A stretch of DNA of 41,982 bases from Lachnospiraceae bacterium (GCA_017548765.1 JAFYZH010000065.1:1-41982); one strand, 5' to 3'. Positions 31,651-39,453 are shown, counted from the stretch's first letter. Numbers and translations are program-made. The notes: generated from the sequence alone by a model not told the origin.

Positions 31651-31670
31651 TCAAAAAAGCTGCCGTTTTC

Positions 31671-31700
31671 CCGACATTTCCGTTTCTTCATTCGTTATAC
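31671..31700 (+). promoter_or_regulatory. Predicted ECF sigma promoter of the DUF4358-MBOAT-DHHW operon
   Basis: CCGACATT (31671-31678), 14-nt gap, CGTTATAC (31693-31700), matching the sigma gene's own promoter in both blocks and gap. It lies 62 nt before the first ATG. Confidence 0.7.
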
Positions 31701-31762
31701 AGTCAGATGGCGGTGACAAGCCAAACGGTCACCGCCGAAAACCAATGAAATGAGGTACTCTT

Positions 31763-32479
31763 ATGAAACGAATGACACTATTACTTTCGATCCTGCTCCT
31801 GGTTCTTCTGGCCGCCTGTGAAAACAAAAAGGACAGCAGTAAGACCACAAAGAAAGCACAGGAACAGGAAGCCACGGCAACAAAAAAAGCGGAAAACAAA
31901 GCATTGCCCGCCGGAGTCACACCGCAGTCCATCGAAGCCGCTATCGCGCAGGTGCTCGGGGATGGCTACGTTGCCGACATGGACATCCCGGAAGACGAGC
32001 TTCCTCTAAGCCCCCTAGGCGAGATCGACATGAGCAAGCTCGACACCTACGTAGCAAAACAAAATGCCGTTCCCTCTGTCCACGCAGACACCGTGATCAT
32101 CGTCAAGTGCAAAAACGCTTCTTACGCAGATCGTGTAGTCGAAGGATTCAACGCATTCTATAAGCATTCACGGGAGTATTTCACTGTCTATCCGCTGGAA
32201 CCTTTTAAGCTGACGCAGGGCCGTCTCTACAAGGCCGACGACATCGTGATGTACATCATCGCCGGCGCTCCGCTGCCTGAAACGCCCCTCCTCGAGCCCG
32301 AACAGATGGAGTATGCAAAGGCGGAATACGATAAGATCGACAACGCCGTAAAGGAAGTGCTGGGTTTCCTTCCGAAGAACCTGCTGAAGACGGATGAAGC
32401 CGGTGGTTCCGAAGAACCTGCCGGCGCCGCAGATAACGGAGCGCAGATCTATGACGGAGCCAACGTACCTGAGGAGTAA
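31763..32479 (+). CDS. DUF4358 lipoprotein
   Basis: 238 residues. Signal with lipobox LAAC (lipidated Cys19), a Lys/Thr/Ala-rich linker (about 22-48), and a domain (about 60-195) whose strands 'VHADTVIIVKCKNASYADRV' and 'YKADDIVMYIIAGA' match DUF4358. The C-terminal 25 residues are Gly/Ala/Glu-rich and probably disordered. DUF4358 lipoproteins are commonly next to MBOAT and DHHW genes, as here, and are taken to help in extracellular polymer modification, though the role is unproven. First gene of the putative ECF-controlled operon, 6 bp before the MBOAT start. Confidence 0.86.
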   Translation: MKRMTLLLSILLLVLLAACENKKDSSKTTKKAQEQEATATKKAENKALPAGVTPQSIEAAIAQVLGDGYVADMDIPEDELPLSPLGEIDMSKLDTYVAKQNAVPSVHADTVIIVKCKNASYADRVVEGFNAFYKHSREYFTVYPLEPFKLTQGRLYKADDIVMYIIAGAPLPETPLLEPEQMEYAKAEYDKIDNAVKEVLGFLPKNLLKTDEAGGSEEPAGAADNGAQIYDGANVPEE

Positions 32480-32485
32480 TTGACC

Positions 32486-34009
32486 ATGGTTTTTTCCGGA
32501 TTGACGTTTTTATTTTGTTTCCTTCCGGTCACATTGCTGATCTATTTTTCGGCGCCGCGCCGGGCTAAAAACGCTGTGCTCTTTCTCATGAGCCTTTTGT
32601 TTTACGCCTGGGGCGAGCCGGTCTATATCGTCCTGATGATCTTTTCCACGATCCTGGACTACACTTGCGGCCGCCTGGTGGAGCGTTATCGGGGCACACG
32701 CAAACAGAAGCTCGGCCTGATCCTTTCGCTTTGCGGAAACTTGGGCCTCCTCCTGTTCTTCAAATACGCCGACTTTCTGATCGGAACGATCAATGCAATA
32801 TTCGGCACAGGGATCGCCAAATTCGGCCTTCCCTTACCCATCGGCATCTCCTTCTACACGTTCCAGACCATGAGTTATACCATCGACGTATACAAGGGCC
32901 ATGTCAAAGCGCAGCGAAACTTCATCTCCTTCGGAGCCTATGTTTCCCTCTTCCCGCAGCTCATCGCGGGGCCCATCGTCCGCTACCGCGACGTAGCACA
33001 ACAGCTGGAAGAACGCACGCACACGCCGGATGCCTTTGCGGATGGCGCCCGCCGCTTCGTCACAGGTCTCGCGAAAAAGGTCCTTCTGGCGAACAACATC
33101 GGGCTTCTATGGAGTGCGATCTCGAAAACGCCTGCCGCTGAGCTTAGTCTGGCAGGCGCCTGGCTCGGCGTGTTCGCCTTTGCGTTTCAGATCTATTTTG
33201 ATTTTTCAGGCTACTCCGACATGGCCATCGGTCTGGGCCGGATGTTCGGCTTTACCTTTCCGGAAAACTTCAATTACCCGTTTATTTCAAAAAGTGCCAC
33301 CGAGTTCTGGCGCCGCTGGCACATCAGCCTGGGGCAATGGTTTCGCGACTACGTCTATATCCCGCTGGGCGGCAACCGTCGCGGTTTCGCGCGGCAGCTG
33401 CGCAATATCGCCATCGTCTGGCTTCTGACCGGTATGTGGCACGGCGCCAGTTTCAATTTTCTTCTCTGGGGCGCCTGGTACGGTCTGCTTCTGATTCTGG
33501 AGCGCTGTTTCCTGCTCCGCGCCATTTCACGACTTCCGGTTTACCTCCGGCATCCCGTATCCTATCTGTACACGTTTCTGGCCCTGTCCGTCAGCTGGCC
33601 ACTCTTTGCTTTTGAGCACGTGTCCGAAGGTTTCGCCTACCTCCGCGTCATGTTCGGAGGCTGCTATGCCCTGGTCGACGACAGCACATTATACCGGCTT
33701 CTTTCCTGCCTACCCCTACTCATCCTTTGTGCTGTCGGTTCGACTCCGCTTCCCGCTAAGGCGCTTGCGAAACTTCGAAAGTATTTGTTCGAGGGGCAGG
33801 CTCCTGTTATACACACTCCCTCCATTCCTGCCCCCTCGGCAAATGCTTCCCCGGGTGCTGCCCCGTCCCGTTTTGCCGGAACATGCAGGTCCTGTCTAAG
33901 CGGCCTGTTTACGGTAGCGGAACTCGGCGGCATGGCCCTTATGATGACATTGTCCGTAGCCTACCTGATCAGCGGCTCGTACAATCCTTTCCTGTATTTC
34001 CGGTTTTAG
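32486..34009 (+). CDS. MBOAT family O-acyltransferase (AlgI/DltB-like)
   Basis: 507 residues from the ATG at 32486 with GAGGAG upstream; the frame extends to a TTG at 32480 inside the spacer. About ten membrane helices. The start 'MVFSGLTFLFCFLPVT' and 'GISFYTFQTMSYTIDVYKG' are AlgI hallmarks, and the catalytic His is H319 in 'LTGMWHGASFNFLLWGAWYG'. Such proteins move acyl groups across the membrane on to extracellular polysaccharide or teichoic acid. A Pro/Ala-rich stretch of about 40 residues before the last helix is unusual for the family. The polymer acceptor is unknown; the DHHW protein next to it probably completes the transfer. Confidence 0.94.
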   Translation: MVFSGLTFLFCFLPVTLLIYFSAPRRAKNAVLFLMSLLFYAWGEPVYIVLMIFSTILDYTCGRLVERYRGTRKQKLGLILSLCGNLGLLLFFKYADFLIGTINAIFGTGIAKFGLPLPIGISFYTFQTMSYTIDVYKGHVKAQRNFISFGAYVSLFPQLIAGPIVRYRDVAQQLEERTHTPDAFADGARRFVTGLAKKVLLANNIGLLWSAISKTPAAELSLAGAWLGVFAFAFQIYFDFSGYSDMAIGLGRMFGFTFPENFNYPFISKSATEFWRRWHISLGQWFRDYVYIPLGGNRRGFARQLRNIAIVWLLTGMWHGASFNFLLWGAWYGLLLILERCFLLRAISRLPVYLRHPVSYLYTFLALSVSWPLFAFEHVSEGFAYLRVMFGGCYALVDDSTLYRLLSCLPLLILCAVGSTPLPAKALAKLRKYLFEGQAPVIHTPSIPAPSANASPGAAPSRFAGTCRSCLSGLFTVAELGGMALMMTLSVAYLISGSYNPFLYFRF

Positions 34010-34018
34010 GAGGATCTT

Positions 34019-35125
34019 ATGCGAAACATACTGACTGTCGCGCTCTTCTGCCTGCTGTTATTTGCCGGCGGCATCTCAGGCGTGTTACTGCCGGACCGGG
34101 AATACTCCGGAAACGAAAAGCGGATGCTCACGCAGTTTCCGGAGTTTTCGGCCAATGAATTGTTCTCGGGGCGTTTCGGCTCCCGTCTGGAGACCTATCT
34201 GTCCGACCAGTTCCCTGCCCGCGACGGGTGGGTGACCATATCTACTTTAGCCGAACGTGCCCTCGGAAAAAAAGAACAAGCCGGCGTCTATTTTGCTGAC
34301 GACGGCTATCTGATCGAGATCTGGACCGATTATGATAAAAAGCAATTTGAAAAAAACATAGCAGCGGTCAAACACCTGGCCGACATCGCAGCCCAAAACG
34401 GAGTCTCACTGAAAGTCATGCCCGTTTCGACTGCCGCCTGTGTGCTGGATGATAAACTCCCCGCATACGCGCCCAACGCGGACCAGCGTGCCGTGATCGA
34501 GGCCATAAAAAAAGCCGGCCTTGACGTCATCGATGTGACCGACGCCTTGCGTGCTGCTCGTAATGAATACTTGTTTTATAAGACCGATCACCACTGGACT
34601 TCCCTCGGAGCTTATTACGCATATACCGAATGGATGCGTTCCCGCGGCAAGACAGTGCTCCCCCTTTCCGAATGGACCCGCGAGGCACTGTGCAATGATT
34701 TCCGTGGCACGACCTATATAAAGACAGGGGATCCCTTCGCCACGTACGACACGATCGAAGCTTACTATCGAAAACCGGCTCACCATGTAGATTACAACAG
34801 CGGCTACTATGTTACCGACACGATCTACGAACGTAGTTTCCTAAACGGAAGCAACCAGTACGGCGTGTTTCTGAACTCCAACCAGTCCACCACCGTAGTT
34901 TCCGGCGACGGCGAAGGCAAACTGCTGATCATCAAGGATTCCTATGCCAATACATTTGCCCAGTTCGTTGTCGACGACTTCGAGGAGACCCACCTCATCG
35001 ACATGCGATTTTTCCGAGGATCCGTCCGAAAATACATAGAGCGAAACGGGATCACCGAGATCCTGGTGCTCTACAACGCTCCGAATTTTACAGCGGACGC
35101 CGACCTGACCCGCGTCGACCGATAA
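34019..35125 (+). CDS. DHHW family protein (AlgX/AlgJ-like acyl transfer partner)
   Basis: 368 residues. An N-terminal signal anchor (about 4-23) places it outside the membrane. The name-giving motif 'TDHHW' is at 189-193 (D190, H191, H192), the Asp-His pair of an SGNH-like hydrolase fold. A likely nucleophile is the Ser of 'IIKDSYANTF' (about 303-312), as in AlgJ/AlgX. Early 'NEKRMLTQFPEFS' and 'YLSDQFPARD' are also family features. It would accept the acyl group passed by the MBOAT protein and put it on a surface polymer. GGAGG precedes the ATG, nine bases after the MBOAT stop. Last gene of the operon. Confidence 0.93.
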   Translation: MRNILTVALFCLLLFAGGISGVLLPDREYSGNEKRMLTQFPEFSANELFSGRFGSRLETYLSDQFPARDGWVTISTLAERALGKKEQAGVYFADDGYLIEIWTDYDKKQFEKNIAAVKHLADIAAQNGVSLKVMPVSTAACVLDDKLPAYAPNADQRAVIEAIKKAGLDVIDVTDALRAARNEYLFYKTDHHWTSLGAYYAYTEWMRSRGKTVLPLSEWTREALCNDFRGTTYIKTGDPFATYDTIEAYYRKPAHHVDYNSGYYVTDTIYERSFLNGSNQYGVFLNSNQSTTVVSGDGEGKLLIIKDSYANTFAQFVVDDFEETHLIDMRFFRGSVRKYIERNGITEILVLYNAPNFTADADLTRVDR

Positions 35126-35152
35126 AGTGCGTCTTTGTCAGTCTGTGAATAG

Positions 35153-35237
35153 CGTTTGCGGGTGGATTCGAACCACCGGTGCGTTGCCGCACACCACCTT
35201 AGCAGGATGGAACCATAAGCCTCTCGGACACGCAAAC
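35153..35237 (-). tRNA. tRNA-Ser (GCT anticodon)
   Basis: Minus strand class II tRNA of about 85 nt. Acceptor arms GTTTGCG and CGCAAAC pair over 7 bp. The anticodon stem CCATC/GGTGG encloses loop CTGCTAA with anticodon GCT. The long variable arm has a TGCG/CGCA stem with loop GCAA, and the T arm is GGTGG TTCGAAT CCACC. Discriminator G, the serine identity base, is at 35153. CCA is not encoded. It lies tail to tail with the DHHW gene. Confidence 0.96.
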
Positions 35238-35261
35238 TTAACAGGTAGGGCAGGCAGAAGC

Positions 35262-35489
35262 CTACCCCACCACAATGATCTCTTCGATCGATACCCCGAA
35301 GATCAGGGCCAATGCAACCAGATTATCCACCGTAGGCATTGCTGTGCCGTGCTGCCACTTATAAATGGCCTGCGGCGTGGCGAAGCCGAAAACCGCCTGC
35401 AGGTCCTTTACCGACATGCCCGCGGCACGGCGCATACGGATAATATTTCTACCGGTTGCCGCCATATCAATGGCAGGTAACGTATTCAT
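35262..35489 (-). CDS. XRE-type helix-turn-helix regulator
   Basis: 75 residues, almost all a single HTH_3 domain. The signature runs 'IIRMRRAAGMSVKDLQAVFG' (about 16-35), recognition helix 'TPQAIYKWQHGTAMPTVDNL' (about 38-57), and the closing 'ALALIFGVSIEEIIV'. GGAGGA precedes the ATG. It lies 40 bp after rtcB on the same strand and may be cotranscribed with it; whether it controls rtcB is unknown. No toxin or antitoxin partner is seen beside it. Confidence 0.88.
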   Translation of the reverse strand: MNTLPAIDMAATGRNIIRMRRAAGMSVKDLQAVFGFATPQAIYKWQHGTAMPTVDNLVALALIFGVSIEEIIVVG

Positions 35490-35529
35490 ATCGTCCTCCG
35501 TTCCGGCTTCCCGGAGCAGAGGACGTTCT

Positions 35530-36744
35530 CTACTCGGAAGCCTTAAAATTGTATACAGGTTTCATGACATCGATGACATCTACCGATTCCCGGATGACAT
35601 CCAGGATGTCCGCGAGACTCTTGTAGGCCATCGGTGCCTCATCCAATGTGTTTTCGTTGATGGAGGTCGTGTAGACTCCCTCCATGGTCTTTTTGTACTC
35701 TTCCAGACTCAGGACGTGTTTCGCCCTGGTTCTGGACATGATTCTGCCTGCTCCGTGCGGTGCGGAGTAGTTCCACTCAGGATTTCCTTTGCCGACTGCA
35801 AGAATACTTCCATCCCTCATATTGATCGGAATCAGCACTTTCTCACCACTATGGGCCGCTATTGCGCCCTTTCTTAAAATCATTTCATCTGTATCGATAT
35901 AGTTATGAATGGTATGAAAGCTCTCGCCGCCGGAAATTCCCGCGCGCTCCAGAAGGATTCTGGCCATTTTTTCTCTGCTTCTTTTTGCAAATGTCTGGCA
36001 GATCACAACATCGTGGAGGTAGTCCTCCAGATACTGACCATAAAGAAAGCAAAGATCCTCAGGAATGCTTGTTTCACTCTTATATACCTGATAATGCAGC
36101 TGCTTCAACGCCCCTTCTATCTCATTCTTGCGTCCCAGCTCCTTATAGGTTCTGATGATCTCATCACGCTTTGCAAAATAGTCTTCGTACCCGCGATTCA
36201 GGTTCACCGCCAGTTTCTGGTAATGTTCCGCGACCTGTTTTCCCAGGTTTCTGGATCCCGAATGGATCACCAGATACTTCGTTTTGTCTGCCGCCTCGTC
36301 GATCTCAATAAAGTGATTTCCGCCGCCCAGCGTACCCAGCGATCTTTCCAAACGGTTCGTATCCTTAAGCTTATCAACGCATCTGAGTCCGGTCAGATCA
36401 AACCGCTCGGTCAGTTCCTCCCAAACATTCATGCCCGACGGTATAAAATGCGCAGCCTCGTCCACTTTTTCAAAGTCGACCGGAGCCTTTCCCAGGTTTA
36501 CCGTGTACATGCCGCAGCCGATATCGACTCCGACCAAATTGGGTACGACCCGGTCCGTAATGGTCATGGTGGTCCCGATCGTGCAGCCCGCACCGGCATG
36601 AACGTCCGGCATGATGCGGATCCTGGATCCCTCCGTCATGGGATAGTCGCACATGCGGCGGATCTGTTCGATCGCCTCATCTTCCACGACTCTTGCGTAG
36701 CAGATCGCAGTATTCACTTTTCCCTTGATCTCTAAAATGTCCAT
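35530..36744 (-). CDS. rtcB: RtcB family RNA-splicing ligase
   Basis: 404 residues from the ATG at 36744, with AAAGGA upstream; a longer frame to 36765 has no RBS. RtcB joins 2',3'-cyclic phosphate and 5'-OH RNA ends using GTP and Mn2+. 'MPDVHAGAGC' (45-54) and 'GVDIGCGM' (D75, C78) carry metal ligands; 'LGGGNHFIEID' and 'HSGSRNLG' hold further His ligands and the catalytic loop; the C-terminal 'PHGAGRIMSRTRAK' contains the region of the guanylated His. This is the shorter Bacillota form, below the roughly 480 residues of archaeal RtcB. No archease gene is beside it. A terminator just beyond the start side at 36780-36809 belongs to the small upstream ORF. Confidence 0.94.
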   Translation of the reverse strand: MDILEIKGKVNTAICYARVVEDEAIEQIRRMCDYPMTEGSRIRIMPDVHAGAGCTIGTTMTITDRVVPNLVGVDIGCGMYTVNLGKAPVDFEKVDEAAHFIPSGMNVWEELTERFDLTGLRCVDKLKDTNRLERSLGTLGGGNHFIEIDEAADKTKYLVIHSGSRNLGKQVAEHYQKLAVNLNRGYEDYFAKRDEIIRTYKELGRKNEIEGALKQLHYQVYKSETSIPEDLCFLYGQYLEDYLHDVVICQTFAKRSREKMARILLERAGISGGESFHTIHNYIDTDEMILRKGAIAAHSGEKVLIPINMRDGSILAVGKGNPEWNYSAPHGAGRIMSRTRAKHVLSLEEYKKTMEGVYTTSINENTLDEAPMAYKSLADILDVIRESVDVIDVMKPVYNFKASE

Positions 36745-36779
36745 TTTTAGTCCTTTCCAAAACACACTGAAATATGAAA

Positions 36780-36809
36780 AACCGCCTGCCTCACATAAGG
36801 CAAGCGGTT
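36780..36809 (-). terminator. Terminator after the 50-residue ORF
   Basis: Stem AACCGC-TGCCT / AGGCA-GCGGTT with one unpaired base on each side, followed on minus by TTTTTCAT. It ends transcription from upstream before rtcB. Confidence 0.82.
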
Positions 36810-36837
36810 TGCACTGGACAATCTATCACGATGTCGC

Positions 36838-36990
36838 CTACTTCCGGCGTATCGTCTCATGAACAACTATTTCTTGCATTCGCTCAGTCTTATATGAAGG
36901 CACGAAAAACGATCCCCGTACAGAACTAATCTTGTACGTAGACCCACAGCAATCACTATCATAACTGAATATGCATTGAACAGTTGCCAT
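36838..36990 (-). CDS. Small 50-residue protein, unknown
   Basis: An ATG at 36990 stands seven bases after GGAAAGGAAG and opens 50 codons ending in TAG at 36838, followed within 30 bp by a good terminator. The peptide starts 'MATVQCIFSYDSDCCGSTYK' and ends basic ('HETIRRK'); it has three Cys in the first 15 residues and no signal or membrane helix. RBS plus terminator argue that it is expressed. No family recognised; the Cys/Asp cluster could bind metal, but that is speculation. Confidence 0.5.
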   Translation of the reverse strand: MATVQCIFSYDSDCCGSTYKISSVRGSFFVPSYKTERMQEIVVHETIRRK

Positions 36991-36991
36991 G

Positions 36992-37307
36992 TTAATTCTT
37001 CCTTTCCGGGAGCTTTTTGCTCCGCTTATCGTTTTTCACGCTGGTATTATAACACCGTTTTTCCGATTTGTCATTATACTTGTGGTATAAAAATACGGAC
37101 CGCCGGCTTTCACTAATTCCGTATATACGATCGGCTTCAAAGATGCCTGCCTGATCGAAGACTTCCTTGTTGATCTCATAGAGCGCCTGATGTGCGCCGC
37201 CTCCGCCCATGAAATAGAGTTCGGCCGTATACACGCCGGTTTCAGCATCATGAAGTCCCTGTCAGACTCTCCGGAAAAACCGGTTCCGATGATCAGGGAT
37301 TTGATGA
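36992..37307 (-). pseudogene. Decayed gene remnant
   Basis: No frame here has a proper start or RBS, yet two frames look protein-like and join by a frameshift. One, directly after the stop of the 37309 gene, reads 'FIKSLIIGTGFSGESDRDF'. The other begins after a stop near 37260 and reads 'DAETGVYTAELYFMGGGG', then continues with 'HQALYEINKEVFDQAGIFEA' down to 36992. They may be pieces of one lost gene or a former extension of the upstream one. Family not recognised. Confidence 0.35.
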
Positions 37308-37308
37308 A

Positions 37309-38022
37309 TTAATGTTTCAAATCAATCCACATGGCTGGACGAACGGCGCAGTAGTCGCAGTCGTACATGATACCGAGGCCGTTGCCGCCCACAAAGCCCT
37401 TGGGGCTGACGCCTGCAGCGCAGTCATCATAAAAACTGGCGGGTGACCGCAGCCACCACATGCAAGTGTCGGAGCCCTCTATCTTCATTGGGTCTTTCCG
37501 GGGTGCGCCTTGCGCGTAGCAGTACGGCGTACTGGAGCATGTCCTGGCGGCATTATCAGCGAAATATATCTCGGCTTCCCATGTACTTAGCAGAAATACC
37601 CGGTCTGCAGTATCATGCGCCTGGTTCGCATCATCAGTAACCGTAGACAGCAATATCGCATCCTTCTCTTCGGAATTGAATGCTTCTTTAAAAAACTCAC
37701 CGTTTAACCAGTCATGCAAGGAACAGGTTTCCCAGGTGACCTCTTTCAACTCAGTATTATACGGCTGACAATCCAGTCCATATCGGCTGACCACGAGCAT
37801 CCTATCTTCCTGTTTATCCAGAACCAGCCATTCGATGGCTTCCTTTCCGGTAGACTCATTATTATCCTGCTCATATTCTCCGAAGTAGATATAAGAGCCG
37901 ACCTCGGCTGCCTTCAATGCATCCATATCCAGCCGATTATCCTTGCCTTTATTCTTGCAACCAGCCGGACACAAAAGAAGCGTTATGGCCAGTAAAAATA
38001 TAGTTATTCTTTTCAGTTTCAT
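37309..38022 (-). CDS. DUF6273 lipoprotein
   Basis: 237 residues. Signal with lipobox PAGC (lipidated Cys22), short linker, then a DUF6273 domain: 'IYFGEYEQD', 'IEWLVLDKQEDRMLVVSRYG' and 'VTWETCSLHDWLNGEFF' in its first half, 'DRVFLLSTWEAEIYF' in the middle, and 'MWWLRSPA' with 'YCAVRPAMWIDL' at the end. This is the pattern of a common Bacillota surface domain of unknown function, related to formylglycine-like folds only by general appearance. The gene is preceded by copy 2 of the 34-bp element, 85 nt before the ATG. Monocistronic. Confidence 0.86.
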   Translation of the reverse strand: MKLKRITIFLLAITLLLCPAGCKNKGKDNRLDMDALKAAEVGSYIYFGEYEQDNNESTGKEAIEWLVLDKQEDRMLVVSRYGLDCQPYNTELKEVTWETCSLHDWLNGEFFKEAFNSEEKDAILLSTVTDDANQAHDTADRVFLLSTWEAEIYFADNAARTCSSTPYCYAQGAPRKDPMKIEGSDTCMWWLRSPASFYDDCAAGVSPKGFVGGNGLGIMYDCDYCAVRPAMWIDLKH

Positions 38023-38106
38023 TCGGTTTACCTGATCAGGTTCCTCTCCTTTTTCGGTTTCCGGTCCGTTTGCGAAAACCGAAGTGCTTCTATTAGTTCA
38101 TAGATG

Positions 38107-38140
38107 ATTGTAACATAAATCCGGCGATTCAGCAAACGCT
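38107..38140 (-). repeat. 34-bp element (copy 2), possible promoter of the DUF6273 gene
   Basis: Identical over 34 bp to 26654-26687. On minus it reads TTGCTG, 17 nt, TACAAT, about 85 nt before the ATG at 38022. Unlike copy 1, the second hairpin arm is missing here, so it cannot form the long stem. Confidence 0.65.
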
Positions 38141-38154
38141 TCCATTTGCCCCCA

Positions 38155-38183
38155 TTGACACCCTTGCGAAACCGTGATAGACT
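38155..38183 (+). promoter_or_regulatory. Strong sigma-A promoter of the 38231-38842 gene
   Basis: TTGACA (38155-38160), 17-nt spacer, TAGACT (38178-38183), 48 nt before the ATG; divergent from the 34-bp element. Confidence 0.82.
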
Positions 38184-38230
38184 CAAATCAAAGCAAGCGT
38201 TTCGTCTGATTTATAGAGGGAGAAAAAACT

Positions 38231-38842
38231 ATGGGACTGTTTGATGATCCTTTCGGATTTGAGGAAAAAAAGAAAGAGAACAGCCGTGGATATGATAATA
38301 TACGCCAGGCTCAGGCCGAGGCACGTGATGAAATGCTGAGAACGCTGACCCCTATCCATGAGTTTGGTTGCTCGGCAGCAGAGGTATACATAGATACGCT
38401 GGCCCACAAACCATCGGATTTCGTCATGCAGATCTGTGAGATTGGCGCCGAACCCTACCGGATCGAGCAGCGCAGCGAAACCGAATGCGAGATCTTCGAT
38501 ATGAACCAGGATCACGCCTATGTCGGGCATGTATGGTATAAGAGAAATATCCTTCGCAGGGATTATCATGTCGAACTGAAGAGTCGGAGTGGCTTTACAG
38601 TTTCCGACCACATCCAGTCCATGGGATGGATCGTGGAAAATACCGGCACCCGAAATAATATTTCTTTCATCATCTACGATACGCAAAATAACCTGATAGC
38701 GACAGTGGGGGCTTGGGCGCACGACGGAGGTTCCATGTACATCCGCACCTACAAATCTCACGTAGAAGTCGCCGTCTTCGGCATCCTCTTCGCGAAGATA
38801 TGGGAAGAAGGCATACGCAGATCCGTACGCTATGATGATTGA
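38231..38842 (+). CDS. Unknown cytoplasmic protein
   Basis: 203 residues with no signal or membrane helix. After a charged N-terminus (about 1-45) the remainder shows long alternating strands ('VGHVWYKRNILRRDYHVEL', 'MGWIVENTGTRNNISFIIYD', 'NLIATVGAWAHDGGSMYIR') and a final helix. The barrel-plus-helix look recalls tubby/LURP-one-like folds, but this is a guess from pattern only. GAGGGAG precedes the ATG, and a strong promoter and a terminator bracket the gene, so it is a single-gene unit next to an immunity-type pseudogene. Confidence 0.72.
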   Translation: MGLFDDPFGFEEKKKENSRGYDNIRQAQAEARDEMLRTLTPIHEFGCSAAEVYIDTLAHKPSDFVMQICEIGAEPYRIEQRSETECEIFDMNQDHAYVGHVWYKRNILRRDYHVELKSRSGFTVSDHIQSMGWIVENTGTRNNISFIIYDTQNNLIATVGAWAHDGGSMYIRTYKSHVEVAVFGILFAKIWEEGIRRSVRYDD

Positions 38843-38850
38843 TACAAAAC

Positions 38851-38878
38851 AAGCCAGACAGGTTTCCCTGCCTGGCTT
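38851..38878. terminator. Bidirectional terminator
   Basis: Stem AAGCCAG-CAGG / CCTG-CTGGCTT with one mismatch and loop TTTC, between the convergent 38231 gene and the Imm1 pseudogene; TTGTTTTG follows on minus. Confidence 0.8.
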
Positions 38879-38932
38879 CGTGCATTTATTTCAGAAAGTC
38901 GCCTTTTTCACTTCTCTTATTTCCTGTTCCCA

Positions 38933-39298
38933 TCACAGATTCTGCCACTGAATGCATGTCGGGCGTTCACTGGTACGCAGAAACTCCCTCACGCAATTCA
39001 ACATATCATCAAAGCTTATAACAACATCCGGGTTTGGTTTTCACTCTTCTCCACCAGCGGTGAATTCAACCAACTCCCTGTTATCGGGATCATACGAAAG
39101 CCACATTTCCCCCTCTTCATCCTGGAAGAAAGTGATCGCCGCCCGCTTCCCGTTCAGGCAGATCGCCATGCACGGATACGGGCTCTCGTCGTAAACCCAC
39201 GCTTCGTTCATACCTTGAGATAACCCCTGCATTATTTCGATGGCATCGTCCTCAGTCTCAAAAGAGAAAGTGCCTTCATTCGTACTGATCTTACCCAT
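38933..39298 (-). pseudogene. Imm1-type immunity protein gene interrupted by an in-frame TGA
   Basis: From the ATG at 39298 (with GGCGGA upstream) 85 codons run to a TGA at 39041-39043. The same frame then continues for 35 sense codons ('KPNPDVVISFDDMLNCVREF', ending 'TCIQWQNL') to a second TGA at 38933. The joined 121-codon product has the length and order of an Imm1 immunity protein: 'AAITFFQDEEGEMWLSYDPD', 'ELVEFTAGGEE', then the strand and helix after the stop. The family usually has Trp at the interrupted place, so TGG to TGA is the simplest change. Imm1 proteins protect against contact-dependent deaminase-type toxins. No toxin gene is nearby, so it is likely an orphan. Confidence 0.75.
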
Positions 39299-39368
39299 GC
39301 AAATTCCGCCTTTACTCGACAAATATGTATGAGATAATTATACCCTAACCACGTCCGTTTTGCCACTC

Positions 39369-39408
39369 AAAAAAGCCCGGAACTTCTCATGTATCAACGT
39401 TTTCGGGC
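39369..39408 (-). terminator. Terminator of the 39454-41860 operon
   Basis: Stem GCCCG/CGGGC extended by AA/TT pairs (39375-39408) followed on minus by TTTTTTGAG. The loop is long (about 20 nt). Confidence 0.75.
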
Positions 39409-39453
39409 AACATCATATATAAAACCAATTCACTCTTACGCTTTCGAAACAGC

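Noticed and set aside
39041-39043. TGA recoded as Trp or selenocysteine
   Set aside because: Several genes in the window end normally at TGA, and no SECIS-like hairpin follows. A nonsense mutation is simpler.
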